A stretch of DNA of 64,000 nucleotides from Roseivirga seohaensis (GTDB lineage Bacteria > Bacteroidota > Bacteroidia > Cytophagales > Cyclobacteriaceae). The translations under genes and the position numbers were made by a program. How positions within the stretch are numbered: position 1 is the first letter of the stretch; every line of letters starts with the position of its first letter. The stretch lies in NCBI RefSeq assembly GCF_001592945.1, contig NZ_LRPB01000047.1:62001-126000 (forward strand), written 5' to 3'. The notes under the pieces were generated by a model, which was given only the letters and a program-made list of their open reading frames with translations, did no database searches and was not told the DNA's origin. This document shows positions 52,262 to 59,849 of the stretch, in pieces.

Positions 52262-53416
52262 TTAAATCAGATACTTTTTCACATCTTCAGCACCAATCAC
52301 ATCACCAGCCATAATGATTAAACGCTCGGTTACATTGCGTAACTCTCGAATGTTTCCTGACCAGTCGTATTTTTGAAGTTCCTCGATTGCTTTATCTTCA
52401 ATTGCCTTCTTTTTGTTGCCATATTCGTTAGCAATGTCTTGTAGGAATTTATCTACTAAAAGCGGAATGTCTTCTTTTCTGTCTTTCAAGGCAGGTACTT
52501 GAATCAAGATTACCCCAAGCCTGTGATACAAATCTTCCCTAAAACGGCCTTCAGCAATTTCCTTTTTTAAGTCTTTGTTGGTGGCCGCCAATACACGAAC
52601 ATTCACATTGATGTCCTTATCACCGCCTACACGGTTAATTCTGTGCTCTTGCAAAGCACGTAATACTTTGGCTTGTGCCGAAAGACTCATATCGCCAATT
52701 TCATCCAAGAAAAGCGTGCCGTCATTGGCCTGTTCAAATTTGCCAATGCGCTGTTTGATAGCAGAAGTAAATGATCCTTTTTCATGCCCAAACAATTCAC
52801 TTTCAATCAATTCAGAAGGTATGGCAGCACAGTTGACTTCTACAAATGGTGCTTTTGCGCGATTACTTCTTTCATGAATTCCGTGAGCTACCAACTCCTT
52901 TCCTGTTCCGTTAGGGCCGGTAATCAAAACGCGGGCATCGGTTGGGCCTACCTTGTCCATCATTTCAATGATGTCTTTCAAAGCAGTGGATTCGCCCACC
53001 ATCTCATACTTTTTGGAAAGTCGCTTTTTGAGAGTTTTGGTTTCTGTTACTAAAGATGATTTCTCTAGCGCATTCTTTACCGTAAGTAAAAGGCGGTTCA
53101 AATCTGGGGGCTTCGGAACAAAATCAAAAGCCCCCATTTTGGTAGCGTCCACGGCCGTTTCAATAGTGCCATGTGCCGAAATCATAATGAACTGGGTGTC
53201 GATGCCTGCCATCTGAACACGCTCCAAAAGTTCGATTCCGTCCATTTTAGGCATTTTAACATCGCAAAGTGCAATGTCGTATTTGTCGGCAATCAGTTTT
53301 TCTAAACCTTCCTGGCCGTCTTTGGCTTCATCGATGGTGTAGTTTTCATATTCAAGAATTTCGCGCAGGGTGCTGCGGATACTTTGTTCGTCATCGATGA
53401 TTAGAATCTTTGCCAT
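52262..53416 (-). CDS. Sigma-54-type response regulator (REC-AAA+) without a DNA-binding domain
   Basis: ATG at 53416 preferred over 53470 since MAKILIIDDEQ is a normal receiver start. 384 residues. Receiver with Asp8-9 and acceptor Asp52. AAA+ domain with Walker A GPNGTGKEL, the loop normally GAFTGA here reading GSFTSA (HEKGSFTSAIKQ), and Walker B TLFLDEIGDM. It ends ERLIIMAGDVIGAEDVKKYLI right after the AAA+ lid, so there is no Fis-type helix-turn-helix. It therefore cannot bind a fixed enhancer site on its own. Probably partners with sigma-54 holoenzyme directly. Confidence 0.88.
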   Translation of the reverse strand: MAKILIIDDEQSIRSTLREILEYENYTIDEAKDGQEGLEKLIADKYDIALCDVKMPKMDGIELLERVQMAGIDTQFIMISAHGTIETAVDATKMGAFDFVPKPPDLNRLLLTVKNALEKSSLVTETKTLKKRLSKKYEMVGESTALKDIIEMMDKVGPTDARVLITGPNGTGKELVAHGIHERSNRAKAPFVEVNCAAIPSELIESELFGHEKGSFTSAIKQRIGKFEQANDGTLFLDEIGDMSLSAQAKVLRALQEHRINRVGGDKDINVNVRVLAATNKDLKKEIAEGRFREDLYHRLGVILIQVPALKDRKEDIPLLVDKFLQDIANEYGNKKKAIEDKAIEELQKYDWSGNIRELRNVTERLIIMAGDVIGAEDVKKYLI

Positions 53417-53549
53417 TTTCTGGTGGATTAGTGTTTTGGAAAAATAGATTGACACTCTTCGTGCCAACAATAAGCGAAATTAATGTTTCTGCTTAGAACT
53501 CAAATGGAATTATACGCGGATTGCCTATATAAACCAAAGAATAAAAAAA

Positions 53550-53880
53550 GATACAAGCCGATAAGCCGGGTTCTGTTCCTCAACTAGGTCAAGGCCCTTA
53601 TCATTTATCTAGCCCCGTCATTACTGGCGGGGTCCATCTGCCTACCCTCCTGCATTGGGCGGGAACCCTCAAAAGCAGGTATATGTGACATTTCACCGCA
53701 TAGAGTTTACCTGGTTTCACTACAGCATTACCTGTACATACTTTCTGTTGCACTTGTCCTCTCCACCTTCGCTAAAGCTATGGTGGATGACGGCCGTTAG
53801 CCGCTATGCTTCCCTATGGTGCCCGGACTTTCCTCTCCGATTTCGATTACTCTAATCGCAGCGATAAGGTGGCTTGTATC
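53550..53880 (-). ncRNA. rnpB: RNase P RNA (rnpB), bacterial class A
   Basis: About 331 nt on the minus strand with the class A landmarks: GAGGAAAGTCCGGGC near the 5' part, the AACAGAAA core piece, GGTAAACTC, and AACAGAACCCGGCTTAT at the 3' end. The P1 stem pairs GATACAAGCC with GGCTTGTATC (53550-53559 and 53871-53880). A T-rich run (TTTTTTTATTC) follows, serving as terminator. It cleaves tRNA 5' leaders with the RnpA protein. The ORF-like stretch over it (53655-53855) is not a gene. Ends are set by P1 pairing to within a few bases. Confidence 0.95.
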
Positions 53881-53916
53881 GGCAGCAAAGGTAGGGAAGT
53901 ATTGCGAATTGACCTT

Positions 53917-54783
53917 TTAATGGTTAATAAACAATTCGCTTAAGTCCATGGTGTAAGGTGCTGCATCGCCTACTGCAACAAAGGCTTGTGGACTACAGTG
54001 TTGAGGTTTAAACTCAATGGTTTTGTTTACCCCTTCACTACTTATTCTGAATTGCCCACCCGTCATTTGGCCAATTCCTGTTTTAAAGCAATTGGAGTTG
54101 TAGGTGATATGAGTAAACGAGTTGCTCTCAAAGCTCACATTATTTCTATTCAAACCCGTTTTTTGAAATTCCGTAACAAAGTAAAATTCGGTTTCAGTGA
54201 TGTCTGTAAAGTCCCATGTGGTGTTTCTTTCAGAATTGTAAGAATAAGTGCTGAGATCATCAAAGGTTAAAATACCATTATTAACTGTTGATTGAATTTC
54301 AGCATATTGTCTGTGCGTATCTCTATTGTTTATTATTGTTCTATTGCCTGACACGAGTACACTTTCGTATTGGTAGTTTTCTAATGTAATTTCTACTCTT
54401 CCAAAAACATTCTCTTTTCGTTCGAAGAGGTTGGCGGTTACTATTCCAGCCCTGAACCTCCCCATTTCATCTCTACAGCCCGCCCCAAAATCGATAATCA
54501 CTTGGGTGTTGTTGTTGGTTGTTGTTTTCACTGCGCAACGGGTTCGGAACTCATAAGGGTTGTTTAATTCATGGGTTTGGGAGCCTGCGGCCACGCCACG
54601 TGTAAGCGTAAAGTTGAAGAGTTGTGAAAGTACTATTTTCTCAATGTCATCATCAATAAACTCGGCAATAATTTCTGTGGCTACTTCCAAATCATATTTT
54701 GGAGAGGGGAGTTCTCCTGGATCTTGGCGACATGATATGCAGGCCATAGAGAGTAAAAGCAAGCCGTATTTCAGAGTTTTCAT
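53917..54783 (-). CDS. Lipoprotein of unknown function
   Basis: 288 residues. Lipoprotein signal MKTLKYGLLLLSMACISCRQ (Cys18). The mature part has many beta strands (e.g. RVEITLENYQYESVLVSGNR and TYSYNSERNTTWDF) and resembles secreted Bacteroidota lipoproteins without a named domain. Two cysteines near the C-terminus (SNCFKTGIGQM, KPQHCSPQ) may pair. Expressed alone, 36 nt from the RNase P RNA. Probably exposed on the outer membrane. No function assigned. Confidence 0.7.
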   Translation of the reverse strand: MKTLKYGLLLLSMACISCRQDPGELPSPKYDLEVATEIIAEFIDDDIEKIVLSQLFNFTLTRGVAAGSQTHELNNPYEFRTRCAVKTTTNNNTQVIIDFGAGCRDEMGRFRAGIVTANLFERKENVFGRVEITLENYQYESVLVSGNRTIINNRDTHRQYAEIQSTVNNGILTFDDLSTYSYNSERNTTWDFTDITETEFYFVTEFQKTGLNRNNVSFESNSFTHITYNSNCFKTGIGQMTGGQFRISSEGVNKTIEFKPQHCSPQAFVAVGDAAPYTMDLSELFINH

Positions 54784-54978
54784 GATGGTTTATGAAGGCT
54801 GATGTTTAAGTAACTCATATTTCATCGAATATATTACGCTACGCTTAAATTATTTATATCAATGCGTAAGTGGATGGAATTGATTTTATAGAAGTTCATA
54901 GTAGACTTTATGGGTTTAATTATTTTGAAAATTTTTGGAGTTCCTGTTGCAAAGAATAATTATTTCTATTATTGTTGC

Positions 54979-55002
54979 AGTGTACTAGTTGTATAATACA
55001 CT
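54979..55002. promoter_or_regulatory. Dyad operator for the GntR(YtrA-type) cassette
   Basis: AGTGTAnTA-N6-TAnTACACT, with 8 of 9 outer position pairs complementary across 24 nt. It contains a TATAAT-like stretch and ends 5 nt before the ABC ATG. The gene list ABC ATPase, permease, GntR (119 residues) fits the YtrA pattern, in which the regulator acts on its own operon. Direct binding is inferred. Confidence 0.7.
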
Positions 55003-55007
55003 AAAAT

Positions 55008-55844
55008 ATGATCTCAGTTAAGAACTTATCATTTCATTACGCCAAGAAAAAGGAGCTATTTCATGAACTCAATCTTGAGTTGGGTCAAGGGAATATTGTT
55101 GGCTTATTGGGGAAGAATGGAGCGGGCAAAACCAGTCTCATTAAAATACTCACAGGTTTGCTTTATCCCAAAGCTGGTGAATGCCAAATGCTAGGGGAGA
55201 CTCCTTCAAAACGTAGTCCTCAGTTTTTAAGCAATGTTTATTTTCTGCCCGAAGAAATTGAAGAGTCTAACCTTCGAATGGACAAGCATGTGGCGCTTTA
55301 TGCACCATTCTATCCCAAATTCGATCATGAGGCATTTGCTTCAAACATGACCAGTTTCGGTATCGATTCATCTGAGAACCTTAAAAACTTATCCTACGGT
55401 CAGAAGAAGCAATTCTACATTTCATTCGGTCTGGCTTCTGGTTGTTCGCTATTGGTATTTGACGAACCGACAAATGGTCTGGATATTCCTTCGAAAAGCG
55501 TATTTCGAAAATTGGTGGCCTCCAGTATGACTGATGACAAACTTATTCTTATTTCTACCCATCAGGTGCGGGATTTGGGAAATCTGATTGACAGGGTTTT
55601 GGTGCTTAATAATGGCGCTATTATTTTCAATAAGAGCACGGAAGACATTTCTAACCAATATGATTTTGTGTCCACCGATAACGTTCCAGATTCTACCCAA
55701 TGGCTATACCATGAAAGGGGTTTAGGTAACGGAAGAGCCATTGTTCGGTCACAAGAACATCTGGAATCCAAAATTGATTTAGAGTTACTCTTTTCTGGAA
55801 TTGTTGCTCATCCTGAAAAATTCAAAACAACAGCTCATGAATAA
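55008..55844 (+). CDS. ABC transporter ATP-binding protein
   Basis: 278 residues with Walker A GLLGKNGAGKTSLIKIL, Q-loop region around VYFLPEEIEES, signature LSYGQKKQ, Walker B SLLVFDEPTNGLD and H-loop STHQVRDLG. The C-terminal 50 residues are a short accessory stretch. It overlaps the permease gene by 8 nt. The ATPase couples to the permease at 55837, forming a half-transporter pair. First gene of a cassette under the dyad operator at 54979-55002. Export of a peptide or antibiotic-like compound is typical of YtrA-type cassettes, but substrate is not known. Confidence 0.92.
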   Translation: MISVKNLSFHYAKKKELFHELNLELGQGNIVGLLGKNGAGKTSLIKILTGLLYPKAGECQMLGETPSKRSPQFLSNVYFLPEEIEESNLRMDKHVALYAPFYPKFDHEAFASNMTSFGIDSSENLKNLSYGQKKQFYISFGLASGCSLLVFDEPTNGLDIPSKSVFRKLVASSMTDDKLILISTHQVRDLGNLIDRVLVLNNGAIIFNKSTEDISNQYDFVSTDNVPDSTQWLYHERGLGNGRAIVRSQEHLESKIDLELLFSGIVAHPEKFKTTAHE

Positions 55845-56583
55845 TTCAACGATTAGTCTACAAAGGTTAAGCAGCTTAGTAAAGCTTACACTTCACCTCA
55901 ACCTAAAACGAATGCTCTATACTGCCTGCATTGGTTTGTGCTTTGCCATATTATTTATAGTGATATACTGGAATATGGATGTTTACTACAATGATATGGT
56001 CTTCAGTCTACATGAATACTTGTTTGTTCTGTCACTCTATATTTCAGGTTTTATTTTCACTGGTAGTAGCTTTATTCGATTTCGCTCTAAGCAAGGAACT
56101 ATTGATTACTTAATGATTCCAGCCAGTAATTCAGAGAAGTTTAGTAGCGAGGTTTTACTTACCACTTTGGTTTATCCATCGTTCTTTTTACTAAGCTATT
56201 GGCTGTTTTCAGTTATCGTGAATGGTGTTTTGAATAATATTTCTCAAGCCTTTTTTATGCCTTTTAGTTTCAATATAGCACCCTATGGTTTAGACTATAT
56301 GGTTTACTTTTTCATACAAGCCATATTTCTCTTTGGTGCAGCCAGTTTTCAAAGGGCTCCTTTAATGAAACTAATATTGTGGGCGTTATTGATTGCGGCC
56401 GTGATAGCTCTAATATTCTACGTTGCTTGGTTAAATTTTGATTACTCAAAAGGAACTGATGAACTGGCAATGAATAAAATCTTCTATAGTTCACTGGTCT
56501 ATAACTGGCACTTTTTAACAATTCCAGTTGGCCTAGTTTTCTGGCTGTTGGCATTTTTGAAATTAAAGGAAAAAGAGGCTTAA
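55837..56583 (+). CDS. ABC transporter permease
   Basis: ATG at 55837 selected, since the upstream ATG at 55801 gives an unlikely extra start. 248 residues with six hydrophobic segments: about 20-38, 55-73, 105-130, 145-165, 175-200 and 225-245. No known ligand motif. It pairs with the ATPase encoded just before it, overlapping by 8 nt. This looks like an exporter permease of the ABC-2 type. Downstream GntR gene begins 1 nt after its stop. Substrate unknown. Confidence 0.75.
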   Translation: MNNSTISLQRLSSLVKLTLHLNLKRMLYTACIGLCFAILFIVIYWNMDVYYNDMVFSLHEYLFVLSLYISGFIFTGSSFIRFRSKQGTIDYLMIPASNSEKFSSEVLLTTLVYPSFFLLSYWLFSVIVNGVLNNISQAFFMPFSFNIAPYGLDYMVYFFIQAIFLFGAASFQRAPLMKLILWALLIAAVIALIFYVAWLNFDYSKGTDELAMNKIFYSSLVYNWHFLTIPVGLVFWLLAFLKLKEKEA

Positions 56584-56584
56584 G

Positions 56585-56944
56585 ATGGAATTCGAAGTTA
56601 ACAAATCCATATTCCTTCAAATCGCTGATATCATGCTTTCTATGATTATCAGGAAGCAATGGAAAGAAGACGAAAGAATTCCTTCTGTACGTGACTTGGC
56701 TGTGGAGTTAGAGGTAAACCCGAATACTGTAATGCGCGCTTATACCCACCTTCAAGAATCTGAGATTATTTATAACAAAAGAGGAGTGGGGTATTTTGTA
56801 GAGAAGAATGGCTGTGCGAAGGCCAAAGGTCTTAAGAAAGCTGAATTTTTGACCCAAGACTTACCTCAAATCTTTGATAAAATGGATGTACTGGACATGT
56901 CCATTGACGAAATAGTTGAATTGTTTAACAACCGAAAATCATAA
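56585..56944 (+). CDS. GntR-family regulator, YtrA subfamily
   Basis: 119 residues. N-terminal winged helix: FLQIADIMLSMIIRKQWKED, IPSVRDLAVELEVNPNTVMR with the helix-turn-helix, and IIYNKRGVGYFVE as wing. The rest (about 78-119) is a short helical dimerisation region, too small for a FadR- or HutC-type ligand domain, which is the YtrA subfamily mark. It probably binds the dyad before its own operon. 1 nt after the permease and 2 nt before the unknown gene. Confidence 0.9.
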   Translation: MEFEVNKSIFLQIADIMLSMIIRKQWKEDERIPSVRDLAVELEVNPNTVMRAYTHLQESEIIYNKRGVGYFVEKNGCAKAKGLKKAEFLTQDLPQIFDKMDVLDMSIDEIVELFNNRKS

Positions 56945-56946
56945 TT

Positions 56947-57807
56947 ATGAAAGCTTCTAAATTGGTGCTCACACTTTTCTTTGGGTTTATCTTCACTGTA
57001 GTTGCGTATTTGTGTTTTTACATGCTTTCCTCAAATCATAATAGAGGAATGAAAGATGAAGTTCATTATGTTCCTTTTGAAGCTCCATTTAAGCATTTAG
57101 TAGTTGAAGATGGCTGGCACCTGTCTGCCTATATTGGTGATGATCCTGAATTGGCTGGTGATATGCTGTGGTTCTCTGCCGATGAAATAAAGACCGAAGA
57201 GATAAAGGCCAAATTAGCACCTAATGAGATGCTGATGACACAATATTATCCTGTTTATGATGATAAGGAGCTTTTGAGTAGAATTGAAATTAAAAATGAC
57301 ACCTTGTTCTTTAGGGAAGTAAAAAGAATAGAGTCATCTATTCGGCCGATTAGAATTAACTTAATCGGATTAAGCAGTGTCGATATTTCTGGAAAAAGCA
57401 CGATTTCACTGAATTCTAAGAAGGACTATTCTACAGATTCTTCTTTTAACTTGGGGCACTTTACCATGAAAACGAGCGATGAAGCAAGTGCAAGAACCAA
57501 TTGGTTGAGTTTTGAAAAGTTAATTGTGAAATCTGAAGATTTTTCAAGTGTGACTTTGCAATGGATGTACCGTGAATTAGTTAAAGATGTAAAAGAAGTA
57601 TCACTTAATTCTGACGTCAGGCTTTCTGGAAACGCCATGCTGAGAATCTTTGAAAGTGAGGTCAGACTGACGGATTATGAGATCGAGGATGAAGCTGCGC
57701 TCAGTTACCCTCAAATGTCTATTGAAACAGTTTACGGCAAGAAATTCTCACGCTATTACACCGACTTCAATAAAAAAACCAATGCATCTTCGACTTCTTC
57801 GAATTAA
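56947..57807 (+). CDS. Membrane-anchored beta-rich protein of the ABC/GntR cassette
   Basis: 286 residues. One membrane span near the start (LVLTLFFGFIFTVVAYLCFYML, given as about residues 5-26), then a region (about 125-285) with regular short strands (RINLIGLSSVDISGKSTISL, VSLNSDVRLSGNAMLRIFES) like the adhesin-type GIN-domain fold. It follows the GntR gene by 2 nt, so it is part of the cassette. It could monitor the envelope or work with the transporter (inference). Its 3' end overlaps the convergent DUF2279 gene by 41 nt. Confidence 0.65.
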   Translation: MKASKLVLTLFFGFIFTVVAYLCFYMLSSNHNRGMKDEVHYVPFEAPFKHLVVEDGWHLSAYIGDDPELAGDMLWFSADEIKTEEIKAKLAPNEMLMTQYYPVYDDKELLSRIEIKNDTLFFREVKRIESSIRPIRINLIGLSSVDISGKSTISLNSKKDYSTDSSFNLGHFTMKTSDEASARTNWLSFEKLIVKSEDFSSVTLQWMYRELVKDVKEVSLNSDVRLSGNAMLRIFESEVRLTDYEIEDEAALSYPQMSIETVYGKKFSRYYTDFNKKTNASSTSSN

Positions 57808-58642
57808 ACTCGAATGCTGGGGCAGGTATGTGAATTCCATCTAAGATAAAGAGCAGTGTTTTGAGCCATTTCTTATCGGTTTTAATGTAAGAAAGGTCTA
57901 AATCTAAACCCAAGTAAAGCTGACGGTAGCTGGAAAAACCAGCTTGATCGTTTTGGACAACTCTGGCGCGGATCATGTCCTCTGCTCCAAAACCAAGACC
58001 CAAGTTCAGCCATTTTGGAAAATTAGACTGCTTTGCAAAAGCATGAATATCTATACTGAACCAATAGGTTTGGCCATTGTAATCCTTAATAAGTTCTTCT
58101 GCCAGCCCATTGCCTAAAAGGTGTCGGCTTTGCTGAGCTAAGTCGGTTCGGTGAAAGGAGAACTTGGGTTTTATACGTTGCTCGTTCCATAGTAAATCTT
58201 GCCCTAGGAAGAAGGCAGAACCAGCCGTATTGGCGATCATGTCGCCATAAGAAAAACCGAAATCAGGTGAAAATCCGTCCAGTATTTCGATAGGGAGAAG
58301 TAAACCAGTTCCAGCCACACTTGCCCAAAAAGCAGCTTTTTTCTCTTCAACACCAGCCCATTGCAAAAGGCCATCACCAATGCGCGAAAACTGATAGGTA
58401 GAATAGAAATGTCCAAATTTATCTACCTGATGCCATTCGGCATTGTCATTGAAAAACTTGAACCTTTCCAAGCCTTGCTCTTTATACCACACCTGACTGA
58501 GCCCGATTAATGTTGCTCCATATGTAGCGCCACTCACCGTCAGAACAGTGTTTAGCCGTTTATTTGGGATGCTATCATTTTGGTAGGCACGCACTTTTGC
58601 CGTGAGCAGAAATGAAAGTAGGAAAAGGGCAGTCAAGCGCAT
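57767..58642 (-). CDS. DUF2279-family (YfiM-like) envelope protein
   Basis: 291 residues. A signal sequence (to about 20, ending KVRAYQ) leads to the family pattern HQVDKFGHFYSTYQFSRIGD, then GVEEKKAAFWASVAGTGLLL, EILDGFSPDFGFSYGDMIAN and NTAGSAFFLGQDLLW. DUF2279 is a periplasmic or membrane family without known reaction. The C-terminal half (about 170-290) is beta-rich, maybe outer-membrane barrel-like. Its 3' end overlaps the cassette gene on the other strand by 41 nt, convergent. Confidence 0.85.
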   Translation of the reverse strand: MRLTALFLLSFLLTAKVRAYQNDSIPNKRLNTVLTVSGATYGATLIGLSQVWYKEQGLERFKFFNDNAEWHQVDKFGHFYSTYQFSRIGDGLLQWAGVEEKKAAFWASVAGTGLLLPIEILDGFSPDFGFSYGDMIANTAGSAFFLGQDLLWNEQRIKPKFSFHRTDLAQQSRHLLGNGLAEELIKDYNGQTYWFSIDIHAFAKQSNFPKWLNLGLGFGAEDMIRARVVQNDQAGFSSYRQLYLGLDLDLSYIKTDKKWLKTLLFILDGIHIPAPAFEFNSKKSKMHWFFY

Positions 58643-58716
58643 GAGGCAAAGGTAAAACGAATTGAGTTTCAGGGGTGTTTTTTTGTAAGAAAGCTTAAAG
58701 GGATTTGGTGGCTAGC

Positions 58717-59814
58717 CTACTCAAGTGTTTTCCACCATTCTCCTGTCGCTTCTTCGCCCATTGTAACGATTTGCCCGATTTGAGGTGTACATGTTTTCTG
58801 TGCTTTGATTTTAGCTTCTGCCATACAGCGTTCAATAGGGTCTTTCCATGTGTGCAAAGACAACGGAAAACCAGCCCAGTGTACAGGTATCATGATATTT
58901 GATTTAGAATCTAATGCCGCTTGAACCGCTTCTTCAGGGAACATGTGAATGGCATGCCATCGCTTGTTGTATTGGCCGCATTCCACAAAAGCCCAATCAA
59001 AGGGGCCAAATTTTTCGCCTACCATTTTAAAGTGATCGCTTTCACCGCTATCGCCTGTCCAGTATATGGAATGTGTTGGCGTTTTAAAAACCCAGCCCCC
59101 CCAAAACGATTTGGCCCTGTCGGTTAAGCCACGGCCAGAGAAGTGACGAGAAGGAGTAAAGGTTATGGAAATTCCTTCGAATTCAATATCATCCCACCAA
59201 TCGAATTCAGTGATTTTATTGCTTGGAACACCCCAAGCTTCTAAATGCCGCGCTACACCCAAAGCCACAAACCAAGTACTCACTTTTGATTTCAATTTTT
59301 TAATGCTCGCCAAATCAAGGTGGTCGTAATGGTCATGCGTAAGCAGTATAGCGTCAAGCTGTGGTAATTGATCGATGATGGCTAAAGTGTTTTCGCTAAA
59401 CCGTTTGGTTTTGAAAGGCGCAATAGGGGAAGTGTCTGGGCCAAACATCGGGTCGATAAGGATGTTCTTTCCGTCTAATTGCAGCAATACTACCGAATGC
59501 CCATACCATACAAATTTGGGCTTAGCCAAGTCACTATGCCACACTTTATTATTAAAAGGAAGTACAGGAATGGGGTGTTTGGGGCTTCGTAAGTACCTAT
59601 CGGTAAATTGTTCTTTGAGCAAGCCTGGTAATGAAGCTAAACTCATATCCATTTCGGTAAGTGTAGCATTCACGAACTTCTTGCCATCCCATTGTTTGGA
59701 TTGAGCATAACGAACTTTGTGAGCTTGTGTAATCTTGCCTCCAAATTGTGGATTGAAATTGAGAAAGAGCAGAAAGGCAATAATTAAGGCAGCAAGAACA
59801 ATAAGAAAGAGCAT
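58717..59814 (-). CDS. MBL-fold metallo-hydrolase (UlaG/NAPE-PLD-like)
   Basis: 365 residues. Membrane anchor at the N-terminus (MLFLIVLAALIIAFLLFLNF). Metal-binding LLTHDHYDHLDLAS (HxHxDH), then FTPSRHFSGRG, WTGDSGESDHF with aspartate, and MIPVHWAGFPLS as the last histidine. VWYGHSVVLLQLDGKNILID and DPMFGPDTSP mark the NAPE-PLD-like group. Acts at the membrane or in the periplasm, probably hydrolysing a phosphoester or lactone. It stands alone. Substrate not known. Confidence 0.88.
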   Translation of the reverse strand: MLFLIVLAALIIAFLLFLNFNPQFGGKITQAHKVRYAQSKQWDGKKFVNATLTEMDMSLASLPGLLKEQFTDRYLRSPKHPIPVLPFNNKVWHSDLAKPKFVWYGHSVVLLQLDGKNILIDPMFGPDTSPIAPFKTKRFSENTLAIIDQLPQLDAILLTHDHYDHLDLASIKKLKSKVSTWFVALGVARHLEAWGVPSNKITEFDWWDDIEFEGISITFTPSRHFSGRGLTDRAKSFWGGWVFKTPTHSIYWTGDSGESDHFKMVGEKFGPFDWAFVECGQYNKRWHAIHMFPEEAVQAALDSKSNIMIPVHWAGFPLSLHTWKDPIERCMAEAKIKAQKTCTPQIGQIVTMGEEATGEWWKTLE

Positions 59815-59849
59815 AGGGTAACGATCGTTTAATTTCTAAGTTAGGCTTG

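Noticed and set aside
53655-53855. 66-residue plus-strand ORF
   Set aside because: It lies wholly inside the minus-strand RNase P RNA.
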